Shown here: piece after piece, positions 26,324 to 34,369 of the stretch
How positions within the stretch are numbered: position 1 is the stretch's first letter
How the letters are laid out: each line of letters opens with the position of its first letter
From: Streptomyces sp. NBC_00335
GTDB taxonomy: Bacteria; Actinomycetota; Actinomycetes; Streptomycetales; Streptomycetaceae
NCBI RefSeq assembly: GCF_036127095.1
Contig: NZ_CP108007.1
Coordinates: 124,001-188,000, forward strand
Direction of reading: 5' to 3'
Length of the DNA: 64,000 nucleotides
Made by a program: the position numbers and the translations under genes
Notes under the pieces: generated by a model
Seen by the model: only the letters and a program-made list of their open reading frames with translations
The model's database searches: none
What the model was told of the DNA's origin: nothing

Positions 26324-27210
26324 GAGCGCGGCAGAACGTCGTCGGTGAAGATGCCCTCGTTCACGAGGAAGCTCATCGAGCGCTTGAGCATCTTGCGCTC
26401 CAGCTCGTGGAAGGCCGGGTCGGCCAGCACCTCGTTGCGCACCTGGTAGGGGTTCGCGATGCCCGCGTCCTTGAAGGCCGCCGGGTTCACCAGGCCGTCC
26501 ACGGACTTGCGCAGGTACCGCTTGAGGTACAGCTCCAGCTCGGCCAGCTCCTCGGTGCTCAGCTTCTCCCGCAGCTGACGGTGCAGGTGCGAGACGATCT
26601 GCCGGCCGAAGGCGACGTGCCGGGACTCGTCCTGGTGGTGGATCGCGTTGATCTTGCGGATCGTGGGGTGCAGCCGGTCGTCGTCGCCCATCCGCTTGTT
26701 GAAGAAGTCGACGACCTCTTCGAAGAGCAGCAGCCGCGCGAAGACGAGGAAGTGGGCGGACTCGCCCTCGGACTTCATCTCCAGCTGGACGCCCTTGTCC
26801 GGGTAGACCTTGCCGCCGTACAGCAGGCAGAACCGGGCGAAGAACCACATGTGCGCGTTCTCCTCGCCGATCATGTGGTGGAAGTACTCGGAGGAGAGGG
26901 CGAAGTCCTTCGTGTGGATCCGGGCGATGATCTCGGTGATCAGCTCACGGATGCCGTCGACGTTCAGGCTGTAGAAGTTGACGCTCTCCCACTTGCTGAT
27001 CGCCCACTTCTGCTCCTCGGTGAACGACTCGGCCACCTTGGTCCCGTGGATGGACAGCAGCTCCGGGGTCATCCAGTACTGGTCCTCCGGCAGCGAGTCC
27101 GGCCAGTCGAACATCGTGTACGGGTCGTAGTGGTCGCGCTCGGACATCGACACGAGCCGGTCGAGTATGGACTGCAGCTGTGCGTCGGCCTGCAGCACGG
27201 GCGTGCTCAT
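26320..27210 (-). CDS. AurF/CmlI-type non-heme diiron oxygenase
   Basis: 296 residues. Ferritin-like helical bundle with the AurF ligand pattern: GEENAH (E117, H120), an acidic helix LLLFEEVVDFF (E164/E165) and IHHQDESRH (H191, E195, H198). These match Glu-x2-His, Glu, His-x3-Glu-x2-His of p-aminobenzoate N-oxygenase. The family uses a dinuclear iron site and oxygen to turn arylamines into hydroxylamine, nitroso or nitro groups; relatives act on carrier-bound or free substrates. Because PABA-forming genes are in the same cluster, N-oxygenation of an aminobenzoyl intermediate is the first guess. Adjacent aminoacyl carrier genes make hydroxylation of a carrier-bound amino acid an equal alternative. 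Confidence 0.85.
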   Translation of the reverse strand: MSTPVLQADAQLQSILDRLVSMSERDHYDPYTMFDWPDSLPEDQYWMTPELLSIHGTKVAESFTEEQKWAISKWESVNFYSLNVDGIRELITEIIARIHTKDFALSSEYFHHMIGEENAHMWFFARFCLLYGGKVYPDKGVQLEMKSEGESAHFLVFARLLLFEEVVDFFNKRMGDDDRLHPTIRKINAIHHQDESRHVAFGRQIVSHLHRQLREKLSTEELAELELYLKRYLRKSVDGLVNPAAFKDAGIANPYQVRNEVLADPAFHELERKMLKRSMSFLVNEGIFTDDVLPRS

Positions 27211-27228
27211 CGGATTCTTCTTCCTCTC

Positions 27229-28320
27229 TCAGGTGCCGGAGCCGTTGCCGGCCCCCGCCGTCTCGCGCGGAGCGGGCTGCTCCGCCGAGAGCTGGATGTC
27301 GGTCTGGTGGCGCGGGTGGGCGAACAGGCCGCCGCGGCGGTACCCGTTCACCGGTTCGTCCGCATGGTGTTCCGTGGGCAGCAGCCGGTTCAGCAGCGAG
27401 CCGGTGAAGGCCTGCGCGATGTCCGGGTGCGGGGCCTCGGCGTGGTGGTCGGCCAGGATGACGAAGGCCGGGTCCACGTTCTTGACCAGGCCGTCCTCGT
27501 CCACGACCTCCAGCCACGAATGGGCGAGGTCGAGCATCCCCATGATCCAGCCGCGCCGGGTACGGGCCTCGAAGCCGGCCTCCCGGCACCGTTCGGCCAG
27601 CTCCAGGCAGACCGAGATGCAGGGGGCGTAGCCCTGGGCCAGCACCTCGTCCTTGCGCCACTGGAGTTCCTCGGGCATCCGGCCCCAGCGGAACCGGTCG
27701 GGCCCGTACGAGGTCACGATCTCGCGCAGCCGCTCCGAGACGATCTCCCGCCGCTCCCCGGAGGTCACGAGCACCCCGGAGGCGGTCAGCCCGGACGTGC
27801 CGCTCGCGGTGATGTCCTTCTCCCCGAGCGAGGCCCCCTCGGGCCCGATCGACAGGGACTCCGTCCAGCCGCCGCTCAGCTCCGGGTGGGGCGTGGCCAG
27901 GTTCCAGTCGGTGCGCTCCGGTTCGCCCTCGCCGTGGGCGGCCGGCGGGGTCAGCGCGACGGAGTAGTTCCAGCGCTGGGGCCGGAACAGGGCCTCGGGA
28001 TCGGCGTGCATCCAGCGCAGGGCGTAGCGCATCGTCTTCTCGGGCACGGAGGTCCCGGACCCGGAGTAGAGCGCGAGGTTCACCAGGTCGAAGCGGTCGA
28101 AGCGTTCGGCCCCCGGGGTCCCGCCGTGCGGCAGGCCGGCGCGCAGCAGCTCGTCGAGGATCTCCGGCCCGCACTGGAGCAGTTCGAGCGCGGCCTCCCG
28201 CTCCACCCACTCGTCGCGCAGCTCGGGCGGGATCACCAGCAGGTCGCGCAGCGAGTCGAGCCAGCCCTCCGGTCCGCGGGGTGCGGCGGGGCGGGTCCAC
28301 GGCTTGGCTTCGATGTTCAT
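27229..28320 (-). CDS. Transglutaminase-like cysteine protein, possible acyl/aminoacyl transferase
   Basis: 363 residues. The C-terminal half has a transglutaminase-like papain-fold triad: Cys in YAPCISVCLEL (C234 or C238), His in LAHSWLEV (H267) and Asp in NVDPAF (D283). The N-terminal half (about 1-200) is not assignable. Transglutaminase-like enzymes in biosynthetic clusters can move aminoacyl or acyl groups from carrier proteins to amines. It lies between the AMP-ligase (ATGA overlap) and the diiron oxygenase (18 bp), so a role in joining the aminoacyl unit to another intermediate, for example a peptide or a polyketide acid, is proposed. Confidence 0.65.
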   Translation of the reverse strand: MNIEAKPWTRPAAPRGPEGWLDSLRDLLVIPPELRDEWVEREAALELLQCGPEILDELLRAGLPHGGTPGAERFDRFDLVNLALYSGSGTSVPEKTMRYALRWMHADPEALFRPQRWNYSVALTPPAAHGEGEPERTDWNLATPHPELSGGWTESLSIGPEGASLGEKDITASGTSGLTASGVLVTSGERREIVSERLREIVTSYGPDRFRWGRMPEELQWRKDEVLAQGYAPCISVCLELAERCREAGFEARTRRGWIMGMLDLAHSWLEVVDEDGLVKNVDPAFVILADHHAEAPHPDIAQAFTGSLLNRLLPTEHHADEPVNGYRRGGLFAHPRHQTDIQLSAEQPAPRETAGAGNGSGT

Positions 28321-29954
28321 CCGTTGCTCCCGGAGGACGTCGGGCTTGTCGGGTTCGGCGGGGTCAGGGGCGAGAAGAGGGCGCGCAGCGCCGCCTTGTC
28401 GGGCTTTCCGTAGGAGGCCGTGGGGATGTCCGGGACGAACTCGAACCGCCCGGGCGCGTGGGCGGCGCCCAGGGCCTCGCGCACCGAGGCGCGCAGCTCC
28501 TCCGCGAGGCCGGGCCGGCCGTCCTCCCGCGGGTCCTCCCGGGAAACACAGACGGCGACCAGGGCCTCGCCCGTGAGCGGGTCGGGCACCCCGATGACGG
28601 CGGCGCGCCGGATGTCCGGATGGGCCGTCAGCACGTTCTCGACGGCCTGCGGATAGCAGTTGGTCCCGTCCACGATGACCAGGTCCTTCGCCCGCCCGGT
28701 CAGGTACAGGTAGCCGTCCTCGTCGATCACCCCGAGGTCGCCGGTGCTCAGCCAGCCGTCCCGCAGCACCTCCGCGCTCAGGCCGGGCCGCTGCCAGTAG
28801 CCCGCCATCACGGTGGGCCCGGACACCTCGACCGCGCCTTCCGTACGGGGCCCCAGCGCGCGGCCGTCCCCGCCGGTGACCCGGAGGGACACCCCGGGCA
28901 CCGCGCGGCCGACCGAGCCGAACAGCTCGGGGCGGGAAGCGGCGGCCGCCGCGTGGTCCTCGGGACCCAGGCTGGTGATCGCGATGGCCTCGGTCAGCGC
29001 GTAGCTCTGCCGCAGCCGGGGGCCGAGGCCGCGGACCGCCTGGGCGAGCCGGTGCGGGGTCACGGGCGCGCTGCCGTAGCTGACGGCCGCGAGCCCGGAG
29101 AGGTCCGTGTCCGCCAGGGCGGGGTGGTCCAGGAGCCGGTACAGGTACGGCGGGTAGAGGTACGTGGTGACCGGCCGGCCCTCGGCGGAGGCCTCGGCGA
29201 TCCGCACCAGCAGCACGTCCGCGTCGAACTCGTCGAACAGCTCGACGCTCACGTGGTGGCGCAGCAGCCCGCAGGCGATCGCACCCGCGGCGTGCGCCAT
29301 CGGCGTCATGGCCAGGAACCGCAGCCCCGGCGGGGGCGCCGCGCCCGCCCAGGCCCCGGCGGCCGCGGTCAGCGCGCCGAAGGTGTACACGACCCCCTTG
29401 GGCAGGCCGGTGGTGCCGCCCGTGTACAGCACCCGGGCGACGTCCTCCTCCCGGGCTTCCACCGCCAGCGGGGCGTCCGACCGCAGGGCGGCCTCGGCGA
29501 GCAGGTCGGTCACCTCCGGGTCCGCGCCGGGGCCGAGGCCGAACAGCAGCTTCACCCCGGCCGCGCGGGCGAGTTCGGCCATCCGGGGCCCCGGCAGGAT
29601 CGGCCCGGCGCAGGCGAGGATCACGGCCGCGGGGGCGGCGTCGCGCAGGATGTGCTCGGCGACCTGCTCGCCGCCGGCCGCGTACACCGGGGTGTAGCTG
29701 ATGCCGAGGAGGTGCGCGGCCAGCCCCACCGCCGACATCTCGATCGGGTTGGCGGCCAGCAGGACGAGCCGGTCCCCGCGGCCCAGGCCCGCGTCCCGCA
29801 GGACCCGGGCCGTGCGGTAGGCCAGCGAGAGGAGCTCGGCGAAGGTCATGGACCGCTCGCCGTGGATCAGCGCGGTGCTCCCGCCGCGGGCGGCGAACTG
29901 CTCGATGGCGCTGGTGACGTACGCGGCGGGGGCGCCGGAGTCGGGCGTGGTCAC
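28317..29954 (-). CDS. Acyl-CoA synthetase/AMP-ligase (ANL family)
   Basis: 545 residues. ANL adenylating enzyme: YTGGTTGLPKG (P-loop, A3), YALTEAIA region (A5), GWLSTGDLGVIDEDGYLYLTGRAKDLVI (A7-A8) and a final SYGKPDKAAL with the catalytic Lys (A10). It activates a carboxylic acid as an acyl-adenylate and passes it to CoA or a carrier protein. GTG start overlapping the upstream stop (GTGA at 29951-29954). Sequence style is that of medium/long-chain fatty acyl ligases rather than amino acid adenylation domains. In context it may load a fatty or polyketide acid. Confidence 0.85.
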   Translation of the reverse strand: MTTPDSGAPAAYVTSAIEQFAARGGSTALIHGERSMTFAELLSLAYRTARVLRDAGLGRGDRLVLLAANPIEMSAVGLAAHLLGISYTPVYAAGGEQVAEHILRDAAPAAVILACAGPILPGPRMAELARAAGVKLLFGLGPGADPEVTDLLAEAALRSDAPLAVEAREEDVARVLYTGGTTGLPKGVVYTFGALTAAAGAWAGAAPPPGLRFLAMTPMAHAAGAIACGLLRHHVSVELFDEFDADVLLVRIAEASAEGRPVTTYLYPPYLYRLLDHPALADTDLSGLAAVSYGSAPVTPHRLAQAVRGLGPRLRQSYALTEAIAITSLGPEDHAAAAASRPELFGSVGRAVPGVSLRVTGGDGRALGPRTEGAVEVSGPTVMAGYWQRPGLSAEVLRDGWLSTGDLGVIDEDGYLYLTGRAKDLVIVDGTNCYPQAVENVLTAHPDIRRAAVIGVPDPLTGEALVAVCVSREDPREDGRPGLAEELRASVREALGAAHAPGRFEFVPDIPTASYGKPDKAALRALFSPLTPPNPTSPTSSGSNG

Positions 29955-30556
29955 GGGGTCTCCTGCCCGGGGGCGGCTGTGGTGGGGGCGGCGGTGGTCG
30001 TGGTGGTCGTGGTGGTGGCGGTCGCGGCGGCGGTCGCGCCGGACGCCGTGCTCGTACGGAAGCGGCAGGCGGAGCCGCCGGTGCGCAGGCACTCCACCCG
30101 GTGGTCGCTGACCTCCGTCTTCAAGCCCTCGAACCAGCCCGCCCGCATCTGCGGGCACGGGCACTCGTAGCCCTCCAGCGTCCCGGCGCGCGCGAGCATC
30201 TCCAGGGCGAAGTTGCGGGTGACCGCCGTCTCGAAGGACTCCTCGCCGGTGACCTTGTTGGAGGCCTCCACGGCGTCCCCGGTCATCAGCTCCGAGATGC
30301 CGGTCAGCGCGCCGGCCAGCTCTGCGGCGGAGAGCCCCGGGGCCAGCCCCTCTTCCCGGGCGTAGGCGGAGGCGATCCGCCGGGTGACGAACTGCATCGC
30401 CTCCGCGTTGACCTCGTTCGCCGCGTCCTGGCCGAACCGCCGCGCGACCCCCTGGTACCAGCGGGCGTCGTGCAGCCACCAGAACTGGCGCAGCAGGTCG
30501 GCGGAGGGCTCGCCGGGGCCTGCCGGTACGGGTGCCGGGGAGGCGGAAGGGGTCAC
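29951..30556 (-). CDS. V4R/ATC-hydrolase-like small protein
   Basis: 201 residues. The core (about 20-165) resembles the 4-vinyl-reductase (V4R) and L-2-amino-thiazoline-4-carboxylate hydrolase-like group: FWWLHDARWYQGVARRFGQDAANEVNAEAM at the start and YECPCPQMRAGWFEGLKTEVSDHRVECLRTGGSACRFR at the end with three to four cysteines. Such domains bind small molecules or metals; a catalytic role is not established. The C-terminal 35 residues are an Ala/Thr repeat tail. GTG start. Translationally coupled to the AMP-ligase. Real function unknown. Confidence 0.55.
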   Translation of the reverse strand: MTPSASPAPVPAGPGEPSADLLRQFWWLHDARWYQGVARRFGQDAANEVNAEAMQFVTRRIASAYAREEGLAPGLSAAELAGALTGISELMTGDAVEASNKVTGEESFETAVTRNFALEMLARAGTLEGYECPCPQMRAGWFEGLKTEVSDHRVECLRTGGSACRFRTSTASGATAAATATTTTTTTTAAPTTAAPGQETP

Positions 30557-30600
30557 GGTGTCCTCGTCCTTCGGGAGGGAGGGGCGGATTCGGCTGGTGC

Positions 30601-30654
30601 GGTGGTTCCGGTGGTTCCGGTGGTTGCTGTGGTTGCTGTGGCTCCGGTTGCTTC
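30601..30654. repeat. 9-bp tandem repeat in the spacer before the V4R-like gene
   Basis: Six near-identical 9-bp units of the type GGTGGTTCC/TGTGGTTGC fill most of the 145-bp gap between the KS stop (30702) and the V4R-like start (30556). All reading frames are low-complexity, so no protein is claimed. It is the largest break in the otherwise overlapping operon and may weaken or tune read-through. Confidence 0.8.
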
Positions 30655-30701
30655 GGGCGCTTCCGGTGCGGGAGCGGTCTCTTCACCGGCCCGGCGGGCC
30701 G

Positions 30702-31967
30702 TCAGACCGCCTCCGGGGCCTTGCCGAGCACGAGGCTCACGTTGTGGCCGCCGAAGGCGAAGGAGTTGGACACCGCCGCCTCGGGCGCCGCCGCGCGGGG
30801 CGCGCCGCGTACGTGGTCGAGTGCGCACTCCGGGTCCGGCCGGTCGAGGTTGGCCGTCGCCGGGAGGCTCCGGTGGTGCAGGGCGAGTACGGTCGCCGCC
30901 GCCTCCACCGCGCCCGCCGCGCCCAGGAGATGGCCGATGGCGCCCTTGACCGAGCTGACCGGCGGCCCGTCCTCGCCGAACACCGCGCGGACGGCCCGCG
31001 CCTCGGCCAGGTCGCCGACCTTGGTGCCGGTCCCGTGGGCGTTGACGTAGCCGATGTCCCGGGGCGAGAGCCCCGCGTCCGCCAGCGCGCGCCGCATGGC
31101 GTCCGCCGCGCCCTCGCCGTCGGGCCGGGGCGAGGTCGGGTGGTGGGCGTCGCTGGTCGCGCCCCAGCCCAGCACCCGCCCGTAGGCGTGCGCCGAACGG
31201 GCGCGGGCGTGGGCGGCCCGCTCCAGGACGAGGATCCCGGCGCCCTCGGCCAGGACGAAGCCGCTGCGGTCCAGGTCGAACGGGCGGCTGGCCGCCGCCG
31301 GATCACCCGTACCGGCGCGGGCCAGGGCGCGGGCGTTGCCGAAGGAGGTGGCCACGGAGGGGGCGAGCGCGGTGTCGGTGCCCCCGCAGATCACCACGTC
31401 CGCGGTGCCCTCGCGGATCAGCCGCAGGCCCTCGGCCACCGACATCGCCCCCGCCGCGCAGGCCGTGGCGATGGAGCTGCTGAGTCCGCGGACGCCGTGG
31501 CGGATGGCGATGCGGGCCGCCGCCATGTTGGGGAGCATGCCGGGAAGGAGGTACGGGCTGACCGCGGCCCGGCCCCGGGAGGCGCGGGCCACGGCCTGCT
31601 CCTCGTAGGTCGCGAGCCCGCCGGCGCCGGTGGAGACCACCACCGCCACCCGGTCCGCCGCCACGTCCTGGCCCACCGTCAGCTTCGCGTCGCCGAGCGC
31701 CTCGTCGGCTGCGGCCAGCGCCATGAGCACGAACCGGTCGACCGACCGCGCCTCGGTGCGCGGCAACAGGTCCAGGGCGGAGATCTCGGGGGCCACCCCG
31801 GCCACGTCGGCGCCGGTCGCGGCCCACACCTCCCCCTCCAGGCGGCGCAGCCCCGAGCGCTGGGCCGCGAGCCCGTCGACGAAGGCCGGTACGCCGATCC
31901 CCAGCGGGGTGACCAGCCCGATCCCGGTGACCCAGACGTCGTACTGCTCCCGGAGCCCGCTCCTCAC
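30702..31967 (-). CDS. Beta-ketoacyl-ACP synthase (KAS II-like) A
   Basis: 421 residues. Complete KS: catalytic Cys170 in SSSIATACAAG, His in NAHGTGTKVGD and His in KGAIGHLLGAAGAVEA, and the C-terminal NSFAFGGHN. It elongates an acyl chain with malonyl-ACP. GTG start overlaps the stop of the short KS-like protein (GTGA), so the two are made in equal amounts, as KS-CLF pairs are. The two ACPs upstream and FabG/FabI nearby suggest a dissociated, reducing type II system of the fatty-acid or aryl-polyene kind rather than an aromatic polyketide. Confidence 0.9.
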   Translation of the reverse strand: MRSGLREQYDVWVTGIGLVTPLGIGVPAFVDGLAAQRSGLRRLEGEVWAATGADVAGVAPEISALDLLPRTEARSVDRFVLMALAAADEALGDAKLTVGQDVAADRVAVVVSTGAGGLATYEEQAVARASRGRAAVSPYLLPGMLPNMAAARIAIRHGVRGLSSSIATACAAGAMSVAEGLRLIREGTADVVICGGTDTALAPSVATSFGNARALARAGTGDPAAASRPFDLDRSGFVLAEGAGILVLERAAHARARSAHAYGRVLGWGATSDAHHPTSPRPDGEGAADAMRRALADAGLSPRDIGYVNAHGTGTKVGDLAEARAVRAVFGEDGPPVSSVKGAIGHLLGAAGAVEAAATVLALHHRSLPATANLDRPDPECALDHVRGAPRAAAPEAAVSNSFAFGGHNVSLVLGKAPEAV

Positions 31968-32638
31968 GATGCCTCCCCGGCGTCGGGCGAGGCGTCGGAC
32001 GAGGCGTCGGACGAGCCGTCCGGCGAGGCGTCCGGCACGGACCGTACGAGCAGGGCGCGGGCGCTCGCCGACGCGCCGTCCGGGCCGACCTGCTCCACGA
32101 GCAGCAGCAGCGCCTCGTCGGCGTCGCCCCCGTTGGCCAGGAAGCGGGCGACGTCCAGGGCTTCGCCCAGCGGATCGGCGCCCGCCGCGTCGGGGCTGAA
32201 GCAGATCACCGGACCACGCAGCCCCCAGCGCTTGGCGATGTGGCCGACCACCGCGTTGGGCACGGACTGGAAGAACAGCAGGGGCGCCGCGGGCCGGCCG
32301 GCGTCCACGGCGACCGCGGTCGCCGTGTGGGTCTCCAGGTCGCCGCCCCGGGAGGCCAGCACGATCGCCGTGCGCCCGGCCCGCCGTACGCGCTCCTCCT
32401 CGCCGGGACCGGCCGGCCCGCCGCCGGGCTCCACCGCGCCGGGAGCTCCGTGGACCTGCTCCAGGCAGCGGTCGGCGGCGGCCGAGGCCATCGGGCTGAA
32501 GGAGGACACGGCGAAACCGGCCAGCGGCACCGGCAGTTCGGGGTCGCCCGGGACCGGCCAGGCGCCCTCCGCGAGGACCTCCGCGGCTGCCTCGGAGCGG
32601 GTGGAAAGGGTGGCGGAGGGGAGGGGGGAAGGGGTCAT
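31964..32638 (-). CDS. Short KS-like protein, probable chain-length-factor partner
   Basis: 224 residues. It matches the N-terminal-like beta-ketoacyl synthase domain found as a chain length factor in aryl-polyene and related systems: FAVSSFSPMASAAADRCLEQ, then LLFFQSVPNAVVGHIAKRWGLRGPVICFS where a catalytic Cys would lie in a full KS. The catalytic Cys/His residues are absent and the protein is about half the length of a normal KS. The C-terminal 20 residues are a Ser/Asp/Pro repeat tail. Its start overlaps the stop of KS-B and its stop the start of KS-A, so it sits between two true KSs. It is expected to form a heterodimer with one of them and set chain length. Confidence 0.7.
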   Translation of the reverse strand: MTPSPLPSATLSTRSEAAAEVLAEGAWPVPGDPELPVPLAGFAVSSFSPMASAAADRCLEQVHGAPGAVEPGGGPAGPGEEERVRRAGRTAIVLASRGGDLETHTATAVAVDAGRPAAPLLFFQSVPNAVVGHIAKRWGLRGPVICFSPDAAGADPLGEALDVARFLANGGDADEALLLLVEQVGPDGASASARALLVRSVPDASPDGSSDASSDASPDAGEAS

Positions 32639-33771
32639 GGCGCGCTCACCACCAATGCGGTGTTGGCCCCGCCGAAAGCGGCGTTCAGGCTGAGGACGTG
32701 CCGGGGGGAGACCCGGCGGGGCGAGCCGAGGACCAGGTCCAGGCGGCAGTCGTCGTCGGGACCCAAGTGCCCCGCGTTGACGGGGAGTTCCCCGCTGCGC
32801 AGGACCAGCAGGGTGACGGCGAGTTCGAGCATCCCGGACGCCTCCAGACTGTGCCCGTGGAGGGACTTCGTGGAGCTCACCGGGATGCCGTCGACCGCGT
32901 CCCCGAGGGCGAGGCGCAGGGCCGCGCTCTCCGAGGAGTCGTTGGCGGGCGTGCCGGTGCCGTGGGCGTTGACGTAGCCGATGTCCGCGGGCGTCAGCCC
33001 GGCCCGGTCCAGCGCGGCGCCGATGGCCCGGGCCATGCCGAGGCCCTCGGGGTGCGGCCGGCACACGTGGTGGGCGTCGCCGGCCAGGCCCCAGCCGGAC
33101 AGGACGGCGAGCGGCCGGGCTCCGCGGGCGGCGGCGGCCCGCGCGGACTCCAGGACCACCGCGCCGACGCCGTCGCCGAGCAGCAGGCCCTTGCGGCCGG
33201 AGCTGAAGGAGCGCAGGACGCCGTCGGGGGAGAGCGCCCGGCCGGCGGAGAACAGCGCGAAGTTGTCCTCGTCCACGAGGTAGCCCGCGGAGACGACCAC
33301 GCGGTCCTGGCGGCCGGTGCGGATCCGTACGGCCGCCTCGGAGACCGCCGTGCTGGCGGCCACACAGGCGTTGGTGTAGGTCCGGGCCGCGCCGAGCAGC
33401 CCGCAGGCCCGCGCCAGTTCGGCCGCGGTGTCCGAGATCGCCGACTTGCCCTGCACGGCCAGTGGCCGGCGGGCCACGGCCGGATCGGTGTGCCGGCCCA
33501 GCAGGAGCGGAGCCTGCGCGCGCTCGGCCGGCGACAGACCGGCCTGCTCGCAGGCCTCGTCCACGACCCGGCGCAGCTCCTCGTCCAGGTCGGGCGCGCC
33601 CGGCAGTACGGCGGCGACGCCCGTGCGGTACCGGTCCGTGGCGAAGCGCCCGACCGGGCCGAACGCCGCCCGGGAGGCGGCCAGTCCCCGCCCGAGGGCC
33701 TCCTCGCCGCGGCCGAAGGCGCTGGTGACGCCGAGCCCGGTGACGACGACCGCCCGGTCCGCCCCGGTCAC
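32635..33771 (-). CDS. Beta-ketoacyl-ACP synthase B
   Basis: 378 residues with the GTG at 33771, which overlaps the ACP stop (GTGA); the longer frame upstream is not coding in this sense. Complete KS residues: Cys136 in YTNACVAAS, His in NAHGTGTPAND and His in SLHGHSLEASGMLE. It is slightly shorter than standard KAS II and diverged from KS-A, with the unusual TNACVAAS around the nucleophile. It is the second active condensing enzyme in the operon, so one KS may prime or start the chain (for example from an aminobenzoyl starter) and the other extend it. Confidence 0.85.
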   Translation of the reverse strand: MTGADRAVVVTGLGVTSAFGRGEEALGRGLAASRAAFGPVGRFATDRYRTGVAAVLPGAPDLDEELRRVVDEACEQAGLSPAERAQAPLLLGRHTDPAVARRPLAVQGKSAISDTAAELARACGLLGAARTYTNACVAASTAVSEAAVRIRTGRQDRVVVSAGYLVDEDNFALFSAGRALSPDGVLRSFSSGRKGLLLGDGVGAVVLESARAAAARGARPLAVLSGWGLAGDAHHVCRPHPEGLGMARAIGAALDRAGLTPADIGYVNAHGTGTPANDSSESAALRLALGDAVDGIPVSSTKSLHGHSLEASGMLELAVTLLVLRSGELPVNAGHLGPDDDCRLDLVLGSPRRVSPRHVLSLNAAFGGANTALVVSAP

Positions 33772-34025
33772 GAGGCGCTCCCGCCCGGTACGGAGGCGGC
33801 CGGCGCGCCCGCCAGTACCGCCACGGCGCCGTCGACCGTGTCCATGGCCTCCAGCTCCTCGTCGAGGTCGATCCGTATGCCGTACCGCTCCTCGACCACG
33901 TGCACCAGCCAGGCCAGCTGCAGGGAGTCGATCCGCTCGCCCACGTCGCCCGGGGCGCACTCGTCGTGCTGGGCGAGCAGGGCGATCACCTCCGGGCGGC
34001 CGGGGGCGGGGGACCGGCCGCTCAC
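33768..34025 (-). CDS. Acyl carrier protein 1 of the PKS/FAS operon
   Basis: 85 residues. Carrier fold with RIDSLQLAWLVHVVEERYGI; Ser34 is the phosphopantetheine site. GTG start at 34025 overlaps the stop of the first ACP gene (GTGA) and its own stop overlaps the KS-B start. The two adjacent ACPs differ clearly in sequence, so they probably hold different acyl groups (starter and growing chain) rather than being simple duplicates. Confidence 0.85.
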   Translation of the reverse strand: MSGRSPAPGRPEVIALLAQHDECAPGDVGERIDSLQLAWLVHVVEERYGIRIDLDEELEAMDTVDGAVAVLAGAPAASVPGGSAS

Positions 34026-34294
34026 GCCGGGCCGGCCTGGGCCGCGACCTGGGTCCGGCGCTGCTCGACCTGGGAGACGAAGGCGCCGAGGGTCATGGTC
34101 TGCAGGGCCTCGACGTCCTCGTCGGTGAACTTGACCCCGTACTCCTCCTCGACCTGCATGACGAGTTCGGCGGTGGTCAGCGACTCCAGCTCCAGGCCGT
34201 CGTCCCCGATGGGGGTGTCGTCGCCGACCCCGGCCGTGTCGAGGTTCATGGTTTCGAGGGTGTTCACTACGAAGGCGCGCACGGGGTTGCTCAT
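34022..34294 (-). CDS. Acyl carrier protein 2, first gene of the minus-strand operon
   Basis: 90 residues. Helical ACP with GLELESLTTAELVMQVEEEYGVKF; Ser38 is the likely attachment site, with Glu instead of the common Asp before it. AAGGAG lies a few bases before the ATG. It is the first gene of the operon reading from 34.3 kb to 23.6 kb. Its promoter must lie in the roughly 75-bp gap to the divergent PPTase, where two 12-bp direct repeats are found. Confidence 0.85.
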   Translation of the reverse strand: MSNPVRAFVVNTLETMNLDTAGVGDDTPIGDDGLELESLTTAELVMQVEEEYGVKFTDEDVEALQTMTLGAFVSQVEQRRTQVAAQAGPA

Positions 34295-34307
34295 GAGCCG
34301 GCTCCTT

Positions 34308-34331
34308 GTATCAGTGTTCGTATGGGTGTTC
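34308..34331. repeat. Pair of 12-bp direct repeats between divergent ACP and PPTase genes
   Basis: GTATCAGTGTTC (34308-34319) and GTATGGGTGTTC (34320-34331) stand in direct tandem with 10 of 12 bases identical. They lie just upstream of the ribosome site of ACP 2 and ahead of the likely PPTase start. Position and arrangement suit a regulator site or a site affecting both divergent units. No regulator can be assigned. Confidence 0.55.
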
Positions 34332-34369
34332 AGGACTTGTCCGGGCACCGGGGACGAGTGGGGGATTCG

